Positions 1 to 9,460 are shown, numbered from the stretch's first letter. The stretch is DNA of 64,000 nt from Gammaproteobacteria bacterium (GCA_021151835.1 JAGKWO010000001.1:1-64000); one strand, 5' to 3'. The notes: generated by a model from the sequence alone, not told the origin. Numbers and translations are program-made.

Positions 1-32
1 ATACTAAAATACCATTAAAGTCATAAAAACCA

Positions 33-66
33 CTTTATAGGTAATTAAATATCCCTTAATATAAAG
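33..66. promoter_or_regulatory. Inverted repeat upstream of hipB, candidate autoregulatory operator
   Basis: CTTTATA at 33-39 is mirrored by TATAAAG at 60-66, with a 20-base AT-rich spacer, ending two bases before the hipB start. HipB-type antitoxins usually repress their own operon through inverted repeats here. That this repeat is the operator is inferred from position and symmetry only. Confidence 0.35.
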
Positions 67-68
67 CT

Positions 69-428
69 ATGAACTTCAATACCCTGAGCAACGCCGCAAT
101 TGCTGCCGAACTGGGCAACCGCCTTGAGCGTTTGCGCCTACAGCATAATCTGACCCAGCAAGCCCTCTCGGCAGAGATAGGCATTACCCCCAAGAGCTAT
201 CGCCAATTAGTAGCGGGAGGAGGAAAGCTGGAAAACATGATTGCTGCACTCCGTGCACTCAATGCCTTGGATCAACTGGATAATTTCTTGCCCGCCCCCC
301 CTCCTAGCCCATTGGAGCAACTGAAACTACAGGGAAAGCAGCGGCAACGGGCCAGACAAAAGCAATATCCAAAAGGCTCACAAAACCATGATCAAAACCG
401 CATTGAAGAACAAGGATTGGATTGGTAA
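69..428 (+). CDS. hipB: HipB-like XRE-family antitoxin / transcriptional regulator
   Basis: A 119-residue protein with an XRE-type helix-turn-helix at about residues 18-70 (LGNRLERLRLQHNLTQQALS is the first half). The C-terminal third is proline-, glutamine- and basic-rich and looks disordered. HipB antitoxins bind the operon promoter and neutralise the HipA kinase. The stop codon shares one base with the hipA start (TAATG), so the two are translationally coupled. The local sequence is AT-rich, as often seen for acquired toxin-antitoxin modules. The assignment rests on the HTH and on the hipA partner. Confidence 0.85.
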   Translation: MNFNTLSNAAIAAELGNRLERLRLQHNLTQQALSAEIGITPKSYRQLVAGGGKLENMIAALRALNALDQLDNFLPAPPPSPLEQLKLQGKQRQRARQKQYPKGSQNHDQNRIEEQGLDW

Positions 429-1741
429 TGCAGAACCTCGCCGAAGTCTGGTTATGGGGCAAAATGGTCGGTGCCCTCGCCTGGTCGCCAGAAAACCAGC
501 TCGCCAGTTTCGAGTACACACCGGAATGGATAGAAACCGGGGTGCAAATTTCCCCCTTGCATATGTCAACGCGGATCAATGGCCAGCGCATTTTTCAATA
601 TCCCGGGTTAAATCCAGCAACCTATAAAGGGCTGCCAGCCTGCTTTGCCGATACCCTTCCCGATGACTTTGGCAATGCTGTTATTAATGCCTGGCTCGCC
701 CGCACCGGCCGCGATCCACACAGTTTTAATCCGCTGGAACGATTACTCTACAGCGGTAAACGAGGCATGGGGGCACTTGAATATGCACCAGCACTCCGCC
801 AGGTAAAAAACACCAGTGATAAATTGGAACTGGAATCGCTTATTCAATTGGCACAACAGGTGTTGGACCAACGTATTGGTGCCAGCAGCAGCTTGTACCA
901 ATCAGGTAACGATGATTTGACCGCGATACTACAGGTTGGCACATCAGCCGGTGGCGCACGGGCCAAAGCGCTGGTAGCAATTAATAAAACGCGAACTGAA
1001 ATTCGCTCCGGACAGGTAGAAGCCCCCGACGGTTTTGAGCATTACTTGTTAAAATTTGATGGCGTAGTTGAACATAGTAATCAACGCGAAACCTTTGGTG
1101 ATCCCCAAGGTTTCGGGCGTATGGAATATGCATATTATCTAATGGCGAAAGATGCCGGTATCAACATGTCACCGTGTGAATTGCTGATTGATGGATCACG
1201 CGCGCATTTTCTTACCAAACGATTTGACCGGATCAACAATCACAAATTGCACTACCAATCGCTCTGCGCGATGGATCATGCTGACTTCAAACAGCCCGGT
1301 TATTACAGCTATGAACAGCTCTTCAGTGTTGCACGGCAATTACGCCTGAATCGTGCCGACGCAATAGAAATTTATCGCCGCATGGTATTTAACATCATCG
1401 CGCGCAACCACGATGACCACAGTAAAAACTTTGGTTTCCTGTTACCTGGTCCGCGTACAAATTGGCAATTAGCTCCGGCATTTGATATCGCCTATAGCTA
1501 CAAGCCCGGCTCGCCCTGGGTAAACTCCCATCAGCTGAGCATGAACGGTAAACGCGATAATTTTGTAATGGAAGATTTTCTTGCCCTCGCTAAACTGATT
1601 AGCAATTTCGCTGCGGAAGCCAAAGCAATAATTCGACAGGTAATTGATGTGGTGAACCAGTGGGAAAAATACGCACAAAAAGCAGAAGTAAAACAGGAGT
1701 TTGCCAACGAAATAAAACAGCATTTGCGGCTCAAGTGGTAA
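428..1741 (+). CDS. hipA: HipA-like serine/threonine kinase toxin
   Basis: A 437-residue HipA-family protein. The N-terminal HipA domain covers about residues 1-110 and the C-terminal kinase fold about 140-410. RNHDDHSKNFG (His328, Asp329, Asp330) matches the HipA catalytic loop, LTKRFDR lies just before it, and LAPAFDIAYS matches the metal-binding segment. E. coli HipA phosphorylates glutamyl-tRNA synthetase and causes growth arrest; the substrate here is unknown. The ATG at 428 overlaps the hipB stop and is preferred over a TTG at 422. Length is normal (about 440 residues) and no key motif is missing, so the toxin looks intact. Confidence 0.9.
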   Translation: MQNLAEVWLWGKMVGALAWSPENQLASFEYTPEWIETGVQISPLHMSTRINGQRIFQYPGLNPATYKGLPACFADTLPDDFGNAVINAWLARTGRDPHSFNPLERLLYSGKRGMGALEYAPALRQVKNTSDKLELESLIQLAQQVLDQRIGASSSLYQSGNDDLTAILQVGTSAGGARAKALVAINKTRTEIRSGQVEAPDGFEHYLLKFDGVVEHSNQRETFGDPQGFGRMEYAYYLMAKDAGINMSPCELLIDGSRAHFLTKRFDRINNHKLHYQSLCAMDHADFKQPGYYSYEQLFSVARQLRLNRADAIEIYRRMVFNIIARNHDDHSKNFGFLLPGPRTNWQLAPAFDIAYSYKPGSPWVNSHQLSMNGKRDNFVMEDFLALAKLISNFAAEAKAIIRQVIDVVNQWEKYAQKAEVKQEFANEIKQHLRLKW

Positions 1742-1784
1742 GAGGCGGCACCACCGCACTATTTTTAACAAGGAAAAATCTATT

Positions 1785-2981
1785 ATGCACCTTAGCACTA
1801 TTATTTTTTTTGTATTGCTCGCATTCTTTACCTGGCGCGGTTACCAAAAAGGATTTATTGAATCGATCACCCGTATCCTTGCATTAATCGTCGCCTACCC
1901 GGCGGCAATTTTTTTCACGCGGCCGTTTGCTAAATGGTTGATGGCAAACACCTCACTTGATGGTCTTTTGGCTTATTTCATTGCTGGAACCACTATTTTT
2001 CTAGTAGTAAGCCTGGTGGTTATATTACTACTCAACCTTCTGGCCAAATTGATTCCAGACAATCGCACCACAGAGCTGGGATCTAAAATTGGCGGAGCCG
2101 GGGTGGGAGTTTTTATGGGATCAATAATCGGTTTAATTGTTGTCTATGGCCTGGGGTTAATTATTACCCCAACACCAGCTGCGCCAATAATTGTCCACAA
2201 TAACGCCACTTCCACTTCCCCGAATATTCAATCGGATACAAATACCGGTGCAGCAGTCGGCGTACCACGAATAAATGATTTGGAAAAAAGCAGGGATTCC
2301 TTTATCGAAGCGAGCGCAAAAAAATTAATTGGCAATGCAGCCGCCGCCGCTGTTGATTTGGCACTGGATGATAAAACCACGACACAAGTTACCAAGGCAT
2401 TTGTACAAGATCCGCAGTCCATGCTCACCCATGTCCAGCAGGTAACAAACAATGGGCAGTTGCAAGAGCTAATGGCCGATGAAAATATCCAATCCATTAT
2501 GACCACCGGTGATACCGAAGCGCTTATGCGCGACCCTGCTTTTAAGGAATTAATGAGCAACCCCAGTGTTCAAGCACTGATGACTCAATCGGATGTAGAC
2601 AGCGCCACCGGTTCCAAAGCCGCCGCCGAAAAAATGATTACGGCCTGGAATCGAGTGCAAACGCTCAAACATGACCCACGGGTTATCGCAATTATTAGCG
2701 ATCCGGAATTTCAACAACAGTTAAATTCACCTAATAAATTGCAGCTGATGATGAATCCAAAATTAAACCAGCTAACGGAAATTATTTTCAGTAATGAAAC
2801 TATTCCCGCAAATAGCATGGGTAAGTATAAAGTACAAAATTTGAATCAAACCAAGCAGATAAAAACAACCAGCGCAGCCCCCGCAGAACCAATAGAAGAA
2901 GAAAAAGCCCCCACCAAAATTTATCGTTGGACAGATGAAAATGGGCGCGTCCATTATTCAGATAAACCCGTTAAAAACTAA
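1785..2981 (+). CDS. CvpA family membrane protein with C-terminal DUF4124 domain
   Basis: A 398-residue inner-membrane protein. Four hydrophobic segments in residues 1-130 match the CvpA (colicin V production) family; a long helical, Asp/Ala-rich region follows. The last 25 residues (KIYRWTDENGRVHYSDKP) are a DUF4124 motif, a small domain common at the ends of gammaproteobacterial envelope proteins. E. coli CvpA is linked to envelope homeostasis and bile resistance; a role here is inferred. AAGGA lies about 10 bases before the ATG. It converges on the acyltransferase gene, with one base between the stops. CvpA proteins are usually 160-200 residues, so the extension is notable. Confidence 0.8.
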   Translation: MHLSTIIFFVLLAFFTWRGYQKGFIESITRILALIVAYPAAIFFTRPFAKWLMANTSLDGLLAYFIAGTTIFLVVSLVVILLLNLLAKLIPDNRTTELGSKIGGAGVGVFMGSIIGLIVVYGLGLIITPTPAAPIIVHNNATSTSPNIQSDTNTGAAVGVPRINDLEKSRDSFIEASAKKLIGNAAAAAVDLALDDKTTTQVTKAFVQDPQSMLTHVQQVTNNGQLQELMADENIQSIMTTGDTEALMRDPAFKELMSNPSVQALMTQSDVDSATGSKAAAEKMITAWNRVQTLKHDPRVIAIISDPEFQQQLNSPNKLQLMMNPKLNQLTEIIFSNETIPANSMGKYKVQNLNQTKQIKTTSAAPAEPIEEEKAPTKIYRWTDENGRVHYSDKPVKN

Positions 2982-2982
2982 T

Positions 2983-3903
2983 TTAATAAATTTTAGGCGC
3001 ACCTTCCGGCCGCGTTTTAAAGCGCGGTTGTGCCCACAAATACTGCTCGGGCACTTTTAAAATTTCCTGCTCAAAATATTCGTTAATACGGCGGGCATCG
3101 GCAAGTTCGTCACCGGTGGGATAATTTTCAAATGCTGGATGAATCACCACCTGATATCCTTTGTTATTTTCAAGGCGATATTGAGAGAAGGGAATAATTT
3201 TGGCGCGCCCCATTCGGGCAAATTGTGCTGTTGCGGTTACGGTCGCGGCGGGCACACCAAAGAAAGGAACAAATACAGAGATTTTTTCACCCATATCACG
3301 GTCAGGTGCATACCAAATCATTCGCCCCTTGCGCAGTTGCGTCACCATTGCCCGTACATTATCCCGTGCGAATGCAATACCACCCGGCGCATAGGCTTCA
3401 CGCCGTGCTTTTTGCACATAATCGAATACCGGATTTTTATGCGGCGTATACATACCATCGTAATTAACATAAATTCCCAGCATAGCGCTGCCAATATCCA
3501 GCGTCGTCAGATGCATACTCAATAGCATCGCTCCCTGCCCTTCCGCTTTCGCTTGTTCTACATGTTCAATACCCGAGATAGAAAATAATTTACGCAATCG
3601 GGGTTTCGCCCAGAAAAAGCCAATACCCGTTTCAAACACAGCGATTGCAGTAGACTCAAGATTTTTTTCCAATAATGCTTCAATTTCTTCCGGGGACTTA
3701 TCCGGAAAGCATAACTGCAAATTAGTGCGTGCCATTACCACACGTTTTTTGTTGAGTTTAAGCAATGGTGTCAGCACACGCGCCATCGTCATTTGCCAGG
3801 AATAGGGTAGCTGTGCAATTAAAAACCAGAGACCAAAACCTATCCAGGTAGGCCAGTGACGGGGAGCCAATAAAGCTCGGGAAAAATCAGGGGCAGCAGA
3901 CAT
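2983..3903 (-). CDS. Lipid A biosynthesis acyltransferase (LpxL/HtrB family)
   Basis: A 306-residue protein of the lysophospholipid acyltransferase-like LpxL/LpxM family, which moves an acyl chain from acyl-ACP to Kdo2-lipid IVA at the inner membrane. The catalytic H(X)4D motif is HLTTLD (His131, Asp136), with an N-terminal hydrophobic anchor at about residues 18-34. DRDMGEKISVFVPFFGVPA is the conserved acceptor-binding block. The ATG at 3903 was chosen over the in-frame TTG six bases upstream; no strong ribosome-binding site is visible. Which of LpxL, LpxM or LpxP it corresponds to cannot be decided by eye. Confidence 0.88.
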   Translation of the reverse strand: MSAAPDFSRALLAPRHWPTWIGFGLWFLIAQLPYSWQMTMARVLTPLLKLNKKRVVMARTNLQLCFPDKSPEEIEALLEKNLESTAIAVFETGIGFFWAKPRLRKLFSISGIEHVEQAKAEGQGAMLLSMHLTTLDIGSAMLGIYVNYDGMYTPHKNPVFDYVQKARREAYAPGGIAFARDNVRAMVTQLRKGRMIWYAPDRDMGEKISVFVPFFGVPAATVTATAQFARMGRAKIIPFSQYRLENNKGYQVVIHPAFENYPTGDELADARRINEYFEQEILKVPEQYLWAQPRFKTRPEGAPKIY

Positions 3904-4036
3904 AGGCAATCAATAATTTTGGAAAGTAGGAGAATTATAACGGCTGGAACGCAAAGCACCTAATGAGGCAATATTTACTGTCTAAATGAGCCCATGTTTA
4001 CAACCATGGGCATCATCCGAAAAGCTCAGCAGGGAG

Positions 4037-4807
4037 TTAAAAGTTATACACCAGATTCACAAACGTGGTGGTGTCGGTTTTCTCTTTACCCGGCGCCACA
4101 TCAGTATCATTGGCAACGGCAAAACCTACTTTCATTTTCATTGCCTCGGTAATTGAAGCGGATAACGAAGTCTCAGATTGGGTACGGGTATTATCGGCTC
4201 CCGATTCAACACTAATGGTTTGTTTGAACTCTGCAGTCGAGGTTATTTTCCATTCCAGCGCAGTCGCTGCGCGCAACATTGCCCCGGATTCATCAGTCAG
4301 TGTATCCGGAACTGCCGGATCGTCGCTCTCGATTACTTTTTCACCTTCAAAATAACCTGGACCCGCTTCTACAAACCAATTGAGTCGTGGACTGGAATAA
4401 AGCCAATCACCATAACCGAGGGCAATGGTACTGTAGCTACGATAAGCACCAAAGTTGTCACGTGTATGCGAACCAAAACCAAATAGATAGGCTTTCTCGA
4501 CACCAATTAAATAGGCAAATTTAGCCGAGCCAAAATATTTTTCTGCTGTTTTTTCATTGGTGGTAGTTCCATCTTCCCGGGTTACTTCATCTTCTTTAAA
4601 CAATGAGCTGAGGATGTATTGGTTTTCCCACCTTTCCAGGTTTTGTTTCGCATCCAGTTTAACCTGGACACTGGTGGTTTCAGTATTGCCCGAGGTTGCT
4701 ATAGCCCCCAGATCCACTTCAATATCCCAAGGACGTTTTGGTTCATCTGCGGCAAAAGCCGCTGTCGAAATAACCGACAACATTAGAGCAAGTGATACTT
4801 TTTGCAT
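4037..4807 (-). CDS. DUF481 family outer-membrane/periplasmic protein (YdiY-like)
   Basis: A 256-residue exported protein with a clear signal peptide (MQKVSLALMLSVISTAAFA, cleavage before ADEPKR). The mature part has the alternating beta pattern and the 'GNTETTSVQVKLDAKQ' opening typical of DUF481 (E. coli YdiY), a predicted outer-membrane beta-barrel of unknown function. It ends in aromatic residues (VNLVYNF), as barrels do. The open frame extends 32 codons further upstream, but AGGA precedes the ATG at 4807 and the signal peptide starts there. It follows the DUF2789 gene but is separated from it by a terminator. Confidence 0.8.
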   Translation of the reverse strand: MQKVSLALMLSVISTAAFAADEPKRPWDIEVDLGAIATSGNTETTSVQVKLDAKQNLERWENQYILSSLFKEDEVTREDGTTTNEKTAEKYFGSAKFAYLIGVEKAYLFGFGSHTRDNFGAYRSYSTIALGYGDWLYSSPRLNWFVEAGPGYFEGEKVIESDDPAVPDTLTDESGAMLRAATALEWKITSTAEFKQTISVESGADNTRTQSETSLSASITEAMKMKVGFAVANDTDVAPGKEKTDTTTFVNLVYNF

Positions 4808-4866
4808 AAATTTAATTCCTGTTACCGCTTTTGGAGGATCGACCTTAGCATAAAAATACCAAAGCC

Positions 4867-4898
4867 CAAATAAAACGACCGGCACTTTAGCCGGTCGT
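4867..4898 (-). terminator. Intrinsic terminator after the DUF2789 gene
   Basis: A perfect 9-bp stem (ACGACCGGC / GCCGGTCGT) with a 6-base loop, followed on the minus strand by TTTTATTT. It lies 24 bases after the DUF2789 stop and separates that gene from the DUF481 gene. Confidence 0.8.
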
Positions 4899-4921
4899 TC
4901 CAATACGGGAAGGGAAATTAA

Positions 4922-5146
4922 TTAGTCGCGTAACAAACAATTAAGCTCATCCACAACTTCAGCCCAATCGGAATATTCCTGACGGGCCTCACGCAGGAAT
5001 GCCGCTTGCTCGGCAGTCCAGAAGGTTGCGCTAGCCAAAGGCTCGGCTTGCGGTAAGGGGCGATGCTTTTCGATAAAAGCGTCTATCGCGGCGGGAGAGT
5101 TGGGCAGACCTAGCTTGGCAAAAAGATCACTCAGTGTGTAAAACAT
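4922..5146 (-). CDS. DUF2789 family protein
   Basis: A 74-residue protein that is full length for DUF2789. The conserved features are the opening (TLSDLFAKLGLPNSPAAIDAF), the central HRPLP and the ending WAEVVDELNCLLRD. The family occurs widely in gammaproteobacteria with no assigned function. A strong AGGAGG lies seven bases before the ATG. It has its own terminator and appears monocistronic. It is predicted cytoplasmic, with no signal or membrane segment. Confidence 0.85.
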   Translation of the reverse strand: MFYTLSDLFAKLGLPNSPAAIDAFIEKHRPLPQAEPLASATFWTAEQAAFLREARQEYSDWAEVVDELNCLLRD

Positions 5147-5291
5147 GCGGCCCTCCTGTCGATATTTACGGAAACAATCTAAAACAGCAAGTTAACACTG
5201 CAATCCCATGACAATAAATTACAGACGATAAATTGCAAAACAGTTCCACCGATAGAATAACGTTATTAGCAACCAGTTTCCTAGTTTATTT

Positions 5292-6170
5292 TTATTGTCG
5301 CTGCGACAAGGCTTCGAGGGTCTCATCTTTTTGTTGCCATAGGGTATTTACCCATTGCTGGAAGTGCGCGCGAAACGCCATATCGCCTTCATAATCCCCC
5401 AATAAATCGGCGGGGATAGGTAATTGCCGTACCTGTATGCGAATGATTTTTACCTTTCCGCATACATAATTCCAATAGCTGGGGATACCGCCGTCGTAAT
5501 GGATCGTCACATCCAGCAACTGGTGCAATTGACCATCCATTGCGTTGAGCGCAAATGCCAAACCACCAGCCCTGGGCATTAACAAATGCCGATATTTCGA
5601 GTTCTGTTGCTGATGTTTTTCCGGTGTAAACCGGGTGCCCTCCAAAAAATTAATAATAGTGACGGGATGATGACGGAAACGAGCACAGGCGTTGCGAGTG
5701 CGTTCCAAATCCTTACCTTTAAGCGATGGATCGCGGGCTATCGCCGCTTTTGAATGGCGGCTCATGGAAGGAAAATCCAGCCCCCAAAGCGCCAGCCCCA
5801 ATACCGGCACCCACAGCAGGCTGCGCTTGAAAAAGAATTTTACTCCGGGAATTCGAGTGCCAAAGGTGCGCACAATGATCAATATATCTGCCCAGGCTTG
5901 ATGGTTGGCCACTAACATGTACCACTCTTTGGGATCGAGATTGCCTACGCCTTCGATTTCCAAACGGGTGGGTAAAAACCAGTTTTGCTGCACATTATTT
6001 ACGCGAATCCAGAAGTTCGCCGATGCGTCCAGGCAAGGGTTTAGCAAATGCTGCCATGCAGGGATCGGAATCAAACGCAAAAGCGCAAAAAAGACGATAG
6101 GAATGGTCACCATGATAATAGTGATCGAAAAAATCGCCGTAATCAAAACACCGCGTAAACTGGCAAACAT
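5292..6170 (-). CDS. PlsC-type acyltransferase (YihG-like)
   Basis: A 292-residue membrane acyltransferase of the 1-acyl-glycerol-3-phosphate acyltransferase superfamily. The H(X)4D motif is NHQAWADI, and FLEGTRFTPEKH is the conserved glycerophosphate-binding block. An N-terminal membrane segment covers about residues 5-30. By similarity to E. coli YihG it probably acylates lysophosphatidate or another lysophospholipid at the inner membrane. The ATG at 6170 is chosen over an in-frame TTG at 6188; neither has a strong ribosome-binding site. It diverges from the signal peptidase gene. Confidence 0.85.
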   Translation of the reverse strand: MFASLRGVLITAIFSITIIMVTIPIVFFALLRLIPIPAWQHLLNPCLDASANFWIRVNNVQQNWFLPTRLEIEGVGNLDPKEWYMLVANHQAWADILIIVRTFGTRIPGVKFFFKRSLLWVPVLGLALWGLDFPSMSRHSKAAIARDPSLKGKDLERTRNACARFRHHPVTIINFLEGTRFTPEKHQQQNSKYRHLLMPRAGGLAFALNAMDGQLHQLLDVTIHYDGGIPSYWNYVCGKVKIIRIQVRQLPIPADLLGDYEGDMAFRAHFQQWVNTLWQQKDETLEALSQRQ

Positions 6171-6256
6171 AATGTGAACCCGAAACAAAAAACAGAGTCA
6201 AAATCGGCGCATATTTTTGTCTATTCCGCAATCCGGATCAACTTGAAGGATGAATC

Positions 6257-6886
6257 ATGAAGAAATTATGGGCCGAACATCGAGGTTTTATCGTTTTTTT
6301 TGGCCTTATGTTTTGTTTTCGCAGTGCAATTGCTGATTGGAGCGATGTTCCCAGCGGCTCAATGAAGCCAACGCTGGTAGAAGGCGACAGGATCAGTATC
6401 AATAAAATGGCTTACGACCTGCGCATTCCCTTTTCCCATATTTCACTTTATAAAATTGCTGACCCGGTGCGTGGCGACATCGTTGTATTCGATTCAAAAG
6501 CAGCGGGTAAACGCCTGGTTAAACGCGTTATTGGCTTGCCGGGCGACACGATTGCCATGGAAAATAATCAGCTTTTAATTAATGGCCAGAAAGTTGATTA
6601 CCAGCCATTGCCAGTTGATGGCCAACTGGAACTGCTGCCCGGTCAAAGCCATTACATTCGCGTTAATTCAAACTCATCCCGCTATGCCACGTTCGATGCG
6701 GTAACTGTGCCGGCCGGTCATTACCTGATGCTCGGGGACAATCGCGATAACAGTGCCGACTCACGGGTAATCGGTTTTGTGCCACGCAATGAATTGGTGG
6801 GGCGTTCACGCGGTGTAGTATTATCGCTCGATTACGACAATTATTTTTTACCTCGCAGCGAACGCTTTTTTAAAGAATTGAAATAA
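6257..6886 (+). CDS. lepB: Signal peptidase I
   Basis: A 209-residue S26 peptidase. The nucleophile is Ser35 in SGSMKP and the general base Lys89 in KRLVKRVIGLPGD; box E is GDNRDNSADSR. It has one N-terminal membrane segment (about 10-27), whereas E. coli LepB has two and 324 residues, so this is the short form. It removes signal peptides from exported proteins at the periplasmic face. It stands alone, not next to lepA or rnc as in the usual lep operon, so it may be a second, specialised copy. AAGGA precedes the ATG. Confidence 0.9.
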   Translation: MKKLWAEHRGFIVFFGLMFCFRSAIADWSDVPSGSMKPTLVEGDRISINKMAYDLRIPFSHISLYKIADPVRGDIVVFDSKAAGKRLVKRVIGLPGDTIAMENNQLLINGQKVDYQPLPVDGQLELLPGQSHYIRVNSNSSRYATFDAVTVPAGHYLMLGDNRDNSADSRVIGFVPRNELVGRSRGVVLSLDYDNYFLPRSERFFKELK

Positions 6887-6935
6887 TCGCCTGAAAGCTT
6901 GAACGACTATTTACGAGAGCAACTGTCCAGTAAAG

Positions 6936-7469
6936 TTATTGTTCGCGAAAATAGTCGCGGATCTCCAACCAATTATTCACTCGTACCTCGGCCGCCTCCA
7001 GTACATTGTGCTGGGCGGTGTATAAAATCCCCTGCCCTATAAAGCCCTCAAAATGACGCGAGCTATCGTCAATTAAAAAGTCGGCTTGCACCACATTTTT
7101 CTTGCCGCAAAAAATAAAATTCATCGGCGATAAAAACGGCAGATGTTTACGTAGCCATTCATATTTTGCAGCAAATGATGTGGGATGCTCCATAGCAGCG
7201 GTGGCAATTACAATCTCGTATCGCTCATGCAATTCTTCGATAACGTCAATTGCGTGGGGATGGGGCGGGATGTCCTCGAAAAACGCGGGGTTATCCGGGT
7301 AAGCACGCACTCGGGCTACATGAGCCTCCGGGACCTTCTGGTAGATTTTGGTCGCGTATAAATCTGCTTTGGAGAGGTTTTGCTGGAACTCGGTGTTGTA
7401 CCAATCGAGATGGCGAGCCAGGGTGTCGCAAATAGTCTCATCCATATCAATCGCAATACGTTTGTGCAT
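6936..7469 (-). CDS. 5'(3')-deoxyribonucleotidase-like HAD hydrolase
   Basis: A 177-residue HAD-superfamily protein of the pyrimidine 5'-nucleotidase type C family. The nucleophile motif is IAIDMDETICDT (DxDxT); ATAAMEHP corresponds to motif II and FLIDDSSRHFEGF to motif IV. The family dephosphorylates deoxyribonucleoside monophosphates in the cytoplasm. The start at 7469 has AAGGAG six bases upstream; the longer frame lacks a site. It lies downstream of fabV on the same strand, past a terminator. Confidence 0.85.
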   Translation of the reverse strand: MHKRIAIDMDETICDTLARHLDWYNTEFQQNLSKADLYATKIYQKVPEAHVARVRAYPDNPAFFEDIPPHPHAIDVIEELHERYEIVIATAAMEHPTSFAAKYEWLRKHLPFLSPMNFIFCGKKNVVQADFLIDDSSRHFEGFIGQGILYTAQHNVLEAAEVRVNNWLEIRDYFREQ

Positions 7470-7486
7470 TTTTACTCCTTCGAAAA

Positions 7487-7517
7487 AAACAAAAAAATCC
7501 CCACATGTGGCGGGGAT
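7487..7517 (-). terminator. Intrinsic terminator after fabV
   Basis: On the minus strand ATCCCC pairs with GGGGAT around a CCACATGTGG palindrome and is followed by TTTTTTTG. It starts 11 bases after the fabV stop. Confidence 0.75.
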
Positions 7518-7527
7518 TAGCAATCAC

Positions 7528-8703
7528 TTAAAAATTGGTTGGTACAAGGGGGGTTGTTTCAGCGTCGTAATCCACCGACGTTAACCCGAAACCAAACAAA
7601 CGCAGGAATTCTGCTTTGTAGCCTTCAAAATCGGTCAAATCAAACAGGTTTTCCTCTGTTACCTGCTCCCAGATTTCCTCTACTTTGCGCTGCACAGAAG
7701 GATCCAGTTCCAACTCATCCACGCGATAACGATTAGCGTCATCCAAACGTGGATTATCTGAATACAGACATTCAGTAAACAAGCGCTGGATTTGCTCGAT
7801 GCATCCTTCGTGAGTCCCCTGCTCTTTCATCACTTTAAACAAAATTGCCAGGTACAACGGCATTACCGGAATAGCAGAACTCGCCTGGGTAACCACTGCT
7901 TTCAACACAGCCACGCGCGCATTACCACCGTGTTTTGCACTCAGGGTTTTAGCGGCGCGATCCAGGTCTTCTTTCGCTTTACCGATGGTTGCCTTGCCAT
8001 AAATTGGCCAGGTTAATTTATCGCCGAGGTAGGTGTAGGCCACTGTCTGGAAATTATCGCTGAGCAGATCAGCCCCCTTAAGCGCATCAATCCATAATTC
8101 CCAGTCCTCGCCCCCCATTACTTTAACGGTATTGGCAATTTCTTCATCCGATGCCGGTTCAATAGTGACATCAGAGATTTTCAAGGTATCGGTATTCAAA
8201 TTTTTGGAGGTGTAGGATTTACCAATCGGCTTTAACACCGAATTAAAAACCTCACCGGTTTTCGGATCGGTGCGACGCGGAGAAGCGAGACTGTAAATCA
8301 CCAGATCCACTTTACCGATACCGTTTTTCAGGGTTTCAATAACCTTTTCTTTGCAAGCATCAGAGAATGCGTCGCCATTAATGGTTTCTGCGTACAAGCC
8401 TTCAGCTTTAGCAGCATCATGGAAAGCAGAGGTATTGTAGTAACCAGCGGTCGCTGTTTTGGTCTCGCTTGGTTCTTTTTCAAAACATACGCCCAGGGTA
8501 TCGGCGCCGCCGCCAAACGCAGCAGTGATACGGGAAGCCAGGCCAAAACCGGTGGAGCTACCCAATACCAGCACCTTTTTTGGTGCACCGGCAATAGGAC
8601 CTTTGGCCTTGGTGAAAGCGATTTGCTCTTGAACATTGGCAGCACAACCTTGTGGGTGCGCATTGGTACAAATAAAACCGCGAACTTTTGGCTTGATAAT
8701 CAT
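7528..8703 (-). CDS. fabV: Enoyl-ACP reductase FabV
   Basis: A 391-residue protein, full length for FabV. The NAD-binding glycine motif is GSSTGFGLASR. The catalytic Tyr-X8-Lys is YGKATIGKAK, the spacing that distinguishes FabV from FabI (Tyr-X6-Lys). It performs the last reduction of each fatty-acid elongation cycle in the cytoplasm. FabV enzymes are naturally insensitive to triclosan in several species. It appears monocistronic, with its own terminator and a GGAG-like site before the ATG. Confidence 0.96.
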   Translation of the reverse strand: MIIKPKVRGFICTNAHPQGCAANVQEQIAFTKAKGPIAGAPKKVLVLGSSTGFGLASRITAAFGGGADTLGVCFEKEPSETKTATAGYYNTSAFHDAAKAEGLYAETINGDAFSDACKEKVIETLKNGIGKVDLVIYSLASPRRTDPKTGEVFNSVLKPIGKSYTSKNLNTDTLKISDVTIEPASDEEIANTVKVMGGEDWELWIDALKGADLLSDNFQTVAYTYLGDKLTWPIYGKATIGKAKEDLDRAAKTLSAKHGGNARVAVLKAVVTQASSAIPVMPLYLAILFKVMKEQGTHEGCIEQIQRLFTECLYSDNPRLDDANRYRVDELELDPSVQRKVEEIWEQVTEENLFDLTDFEGYKAEFLRLFGFGLTSVDYDAETTPLVPTNF

Positions 8704-8901
8704 GGAGTTATCCTATGGTAATCGATTTGAAGTCAAATTCCGGAGCAACCTGGCCCACTGGAAAAGGCCGCCATTATAGGGCTTGGGGATGAGAATGTCC
8801 CACTGCACCCAACTTTTGAAACTCGGGTTATCATCCGGACAGTTATCATCTAGTCTATAGTGGACCCAAAAGAAGAATCCTCCGTTAACAGGAACAGTCT
8901 T

Positions 8902-9312
8902 ATGCTGTATGCAATGTTTGCTTTGGTATTACTTTCCCTTGGTGTGGCTTTTCGTATGCTTTTTTTACGCGTTAAGGCGATTAAAACCGGCCAGGTCAGA
9001 ATCAGCCAATTCCGCCTGAACACCGGTGAAATGCCGGCAGATATCACGCAAGCCGCAAAGAACTACAGCAATTTGTTTGAAATTCCCGTCCTGTTTTATA
9101 TCGCCGGAACTATTGCCATTGCGATGGATGTCGAATCCACCACGATGGTGGTATTTGCATGGCTCTTTGTCGTTTCGCGCCTTGTCCATAGCTGGGTTCA
9201 CCTTACCTATAACAATGTTATTCATCGCATGTGGGCATTTATGGCAGGCAATATTTGCCTGGTCATCATTTGGGGAATGTTATTGCTGAAACATTCACTT
9301 GGCTGGGTGTAA
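8902..9312 (+). CDS. MAPEG family membrane protein
   Basis: A 136-residue protein with four hydrophobic segments and the MAPEG-type block NYSNLFEIPVLFY followed by RLVHSWVHLTYNNV (Asn/Glu-Pro and Arg/His pattern). The family includes microsomal glutathione transferases; most bacterial members are uncharacterised. The ATG at 8902 has AGGA eight bases upstream and is preferred over a GTG at 8860. It faces away from fabV and is followed by the aldo/keto reductase on the same strand. Confidence 0.8.
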   Translation: MLYAMFALVLLSLGVAFRMLFLRVKAIKTGQVRISQFRLNTGEMPADITQAAKNYSNLFEIPVLFYIAGTIAIAMDVESTTMVVFAWLFVVSRLVHSWVHLTYNNVIHRMWAFMAGNICLVIIWGMLLLKHSLGWV

Positions 9313-9460
9313 TACAGGGCTACTCATCTTTACACTTGGCCCAGATTTGCAATGGCGAGCTTTCAGTTAAAATGCGCCACCCACAAGAATGCACCGCTTT
9401 TATTAAAACATTGGTAAAAGCCAGGTTTTTGCAAATTACCACCCGATGGCCAGGAATCCT

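Noticed and set aside
3960..4036. Inverted repeat GCCCATG/CATGGGC near 3990-4012
   Set aside because: No T-run follows on either strand, so it is not called a terminator.
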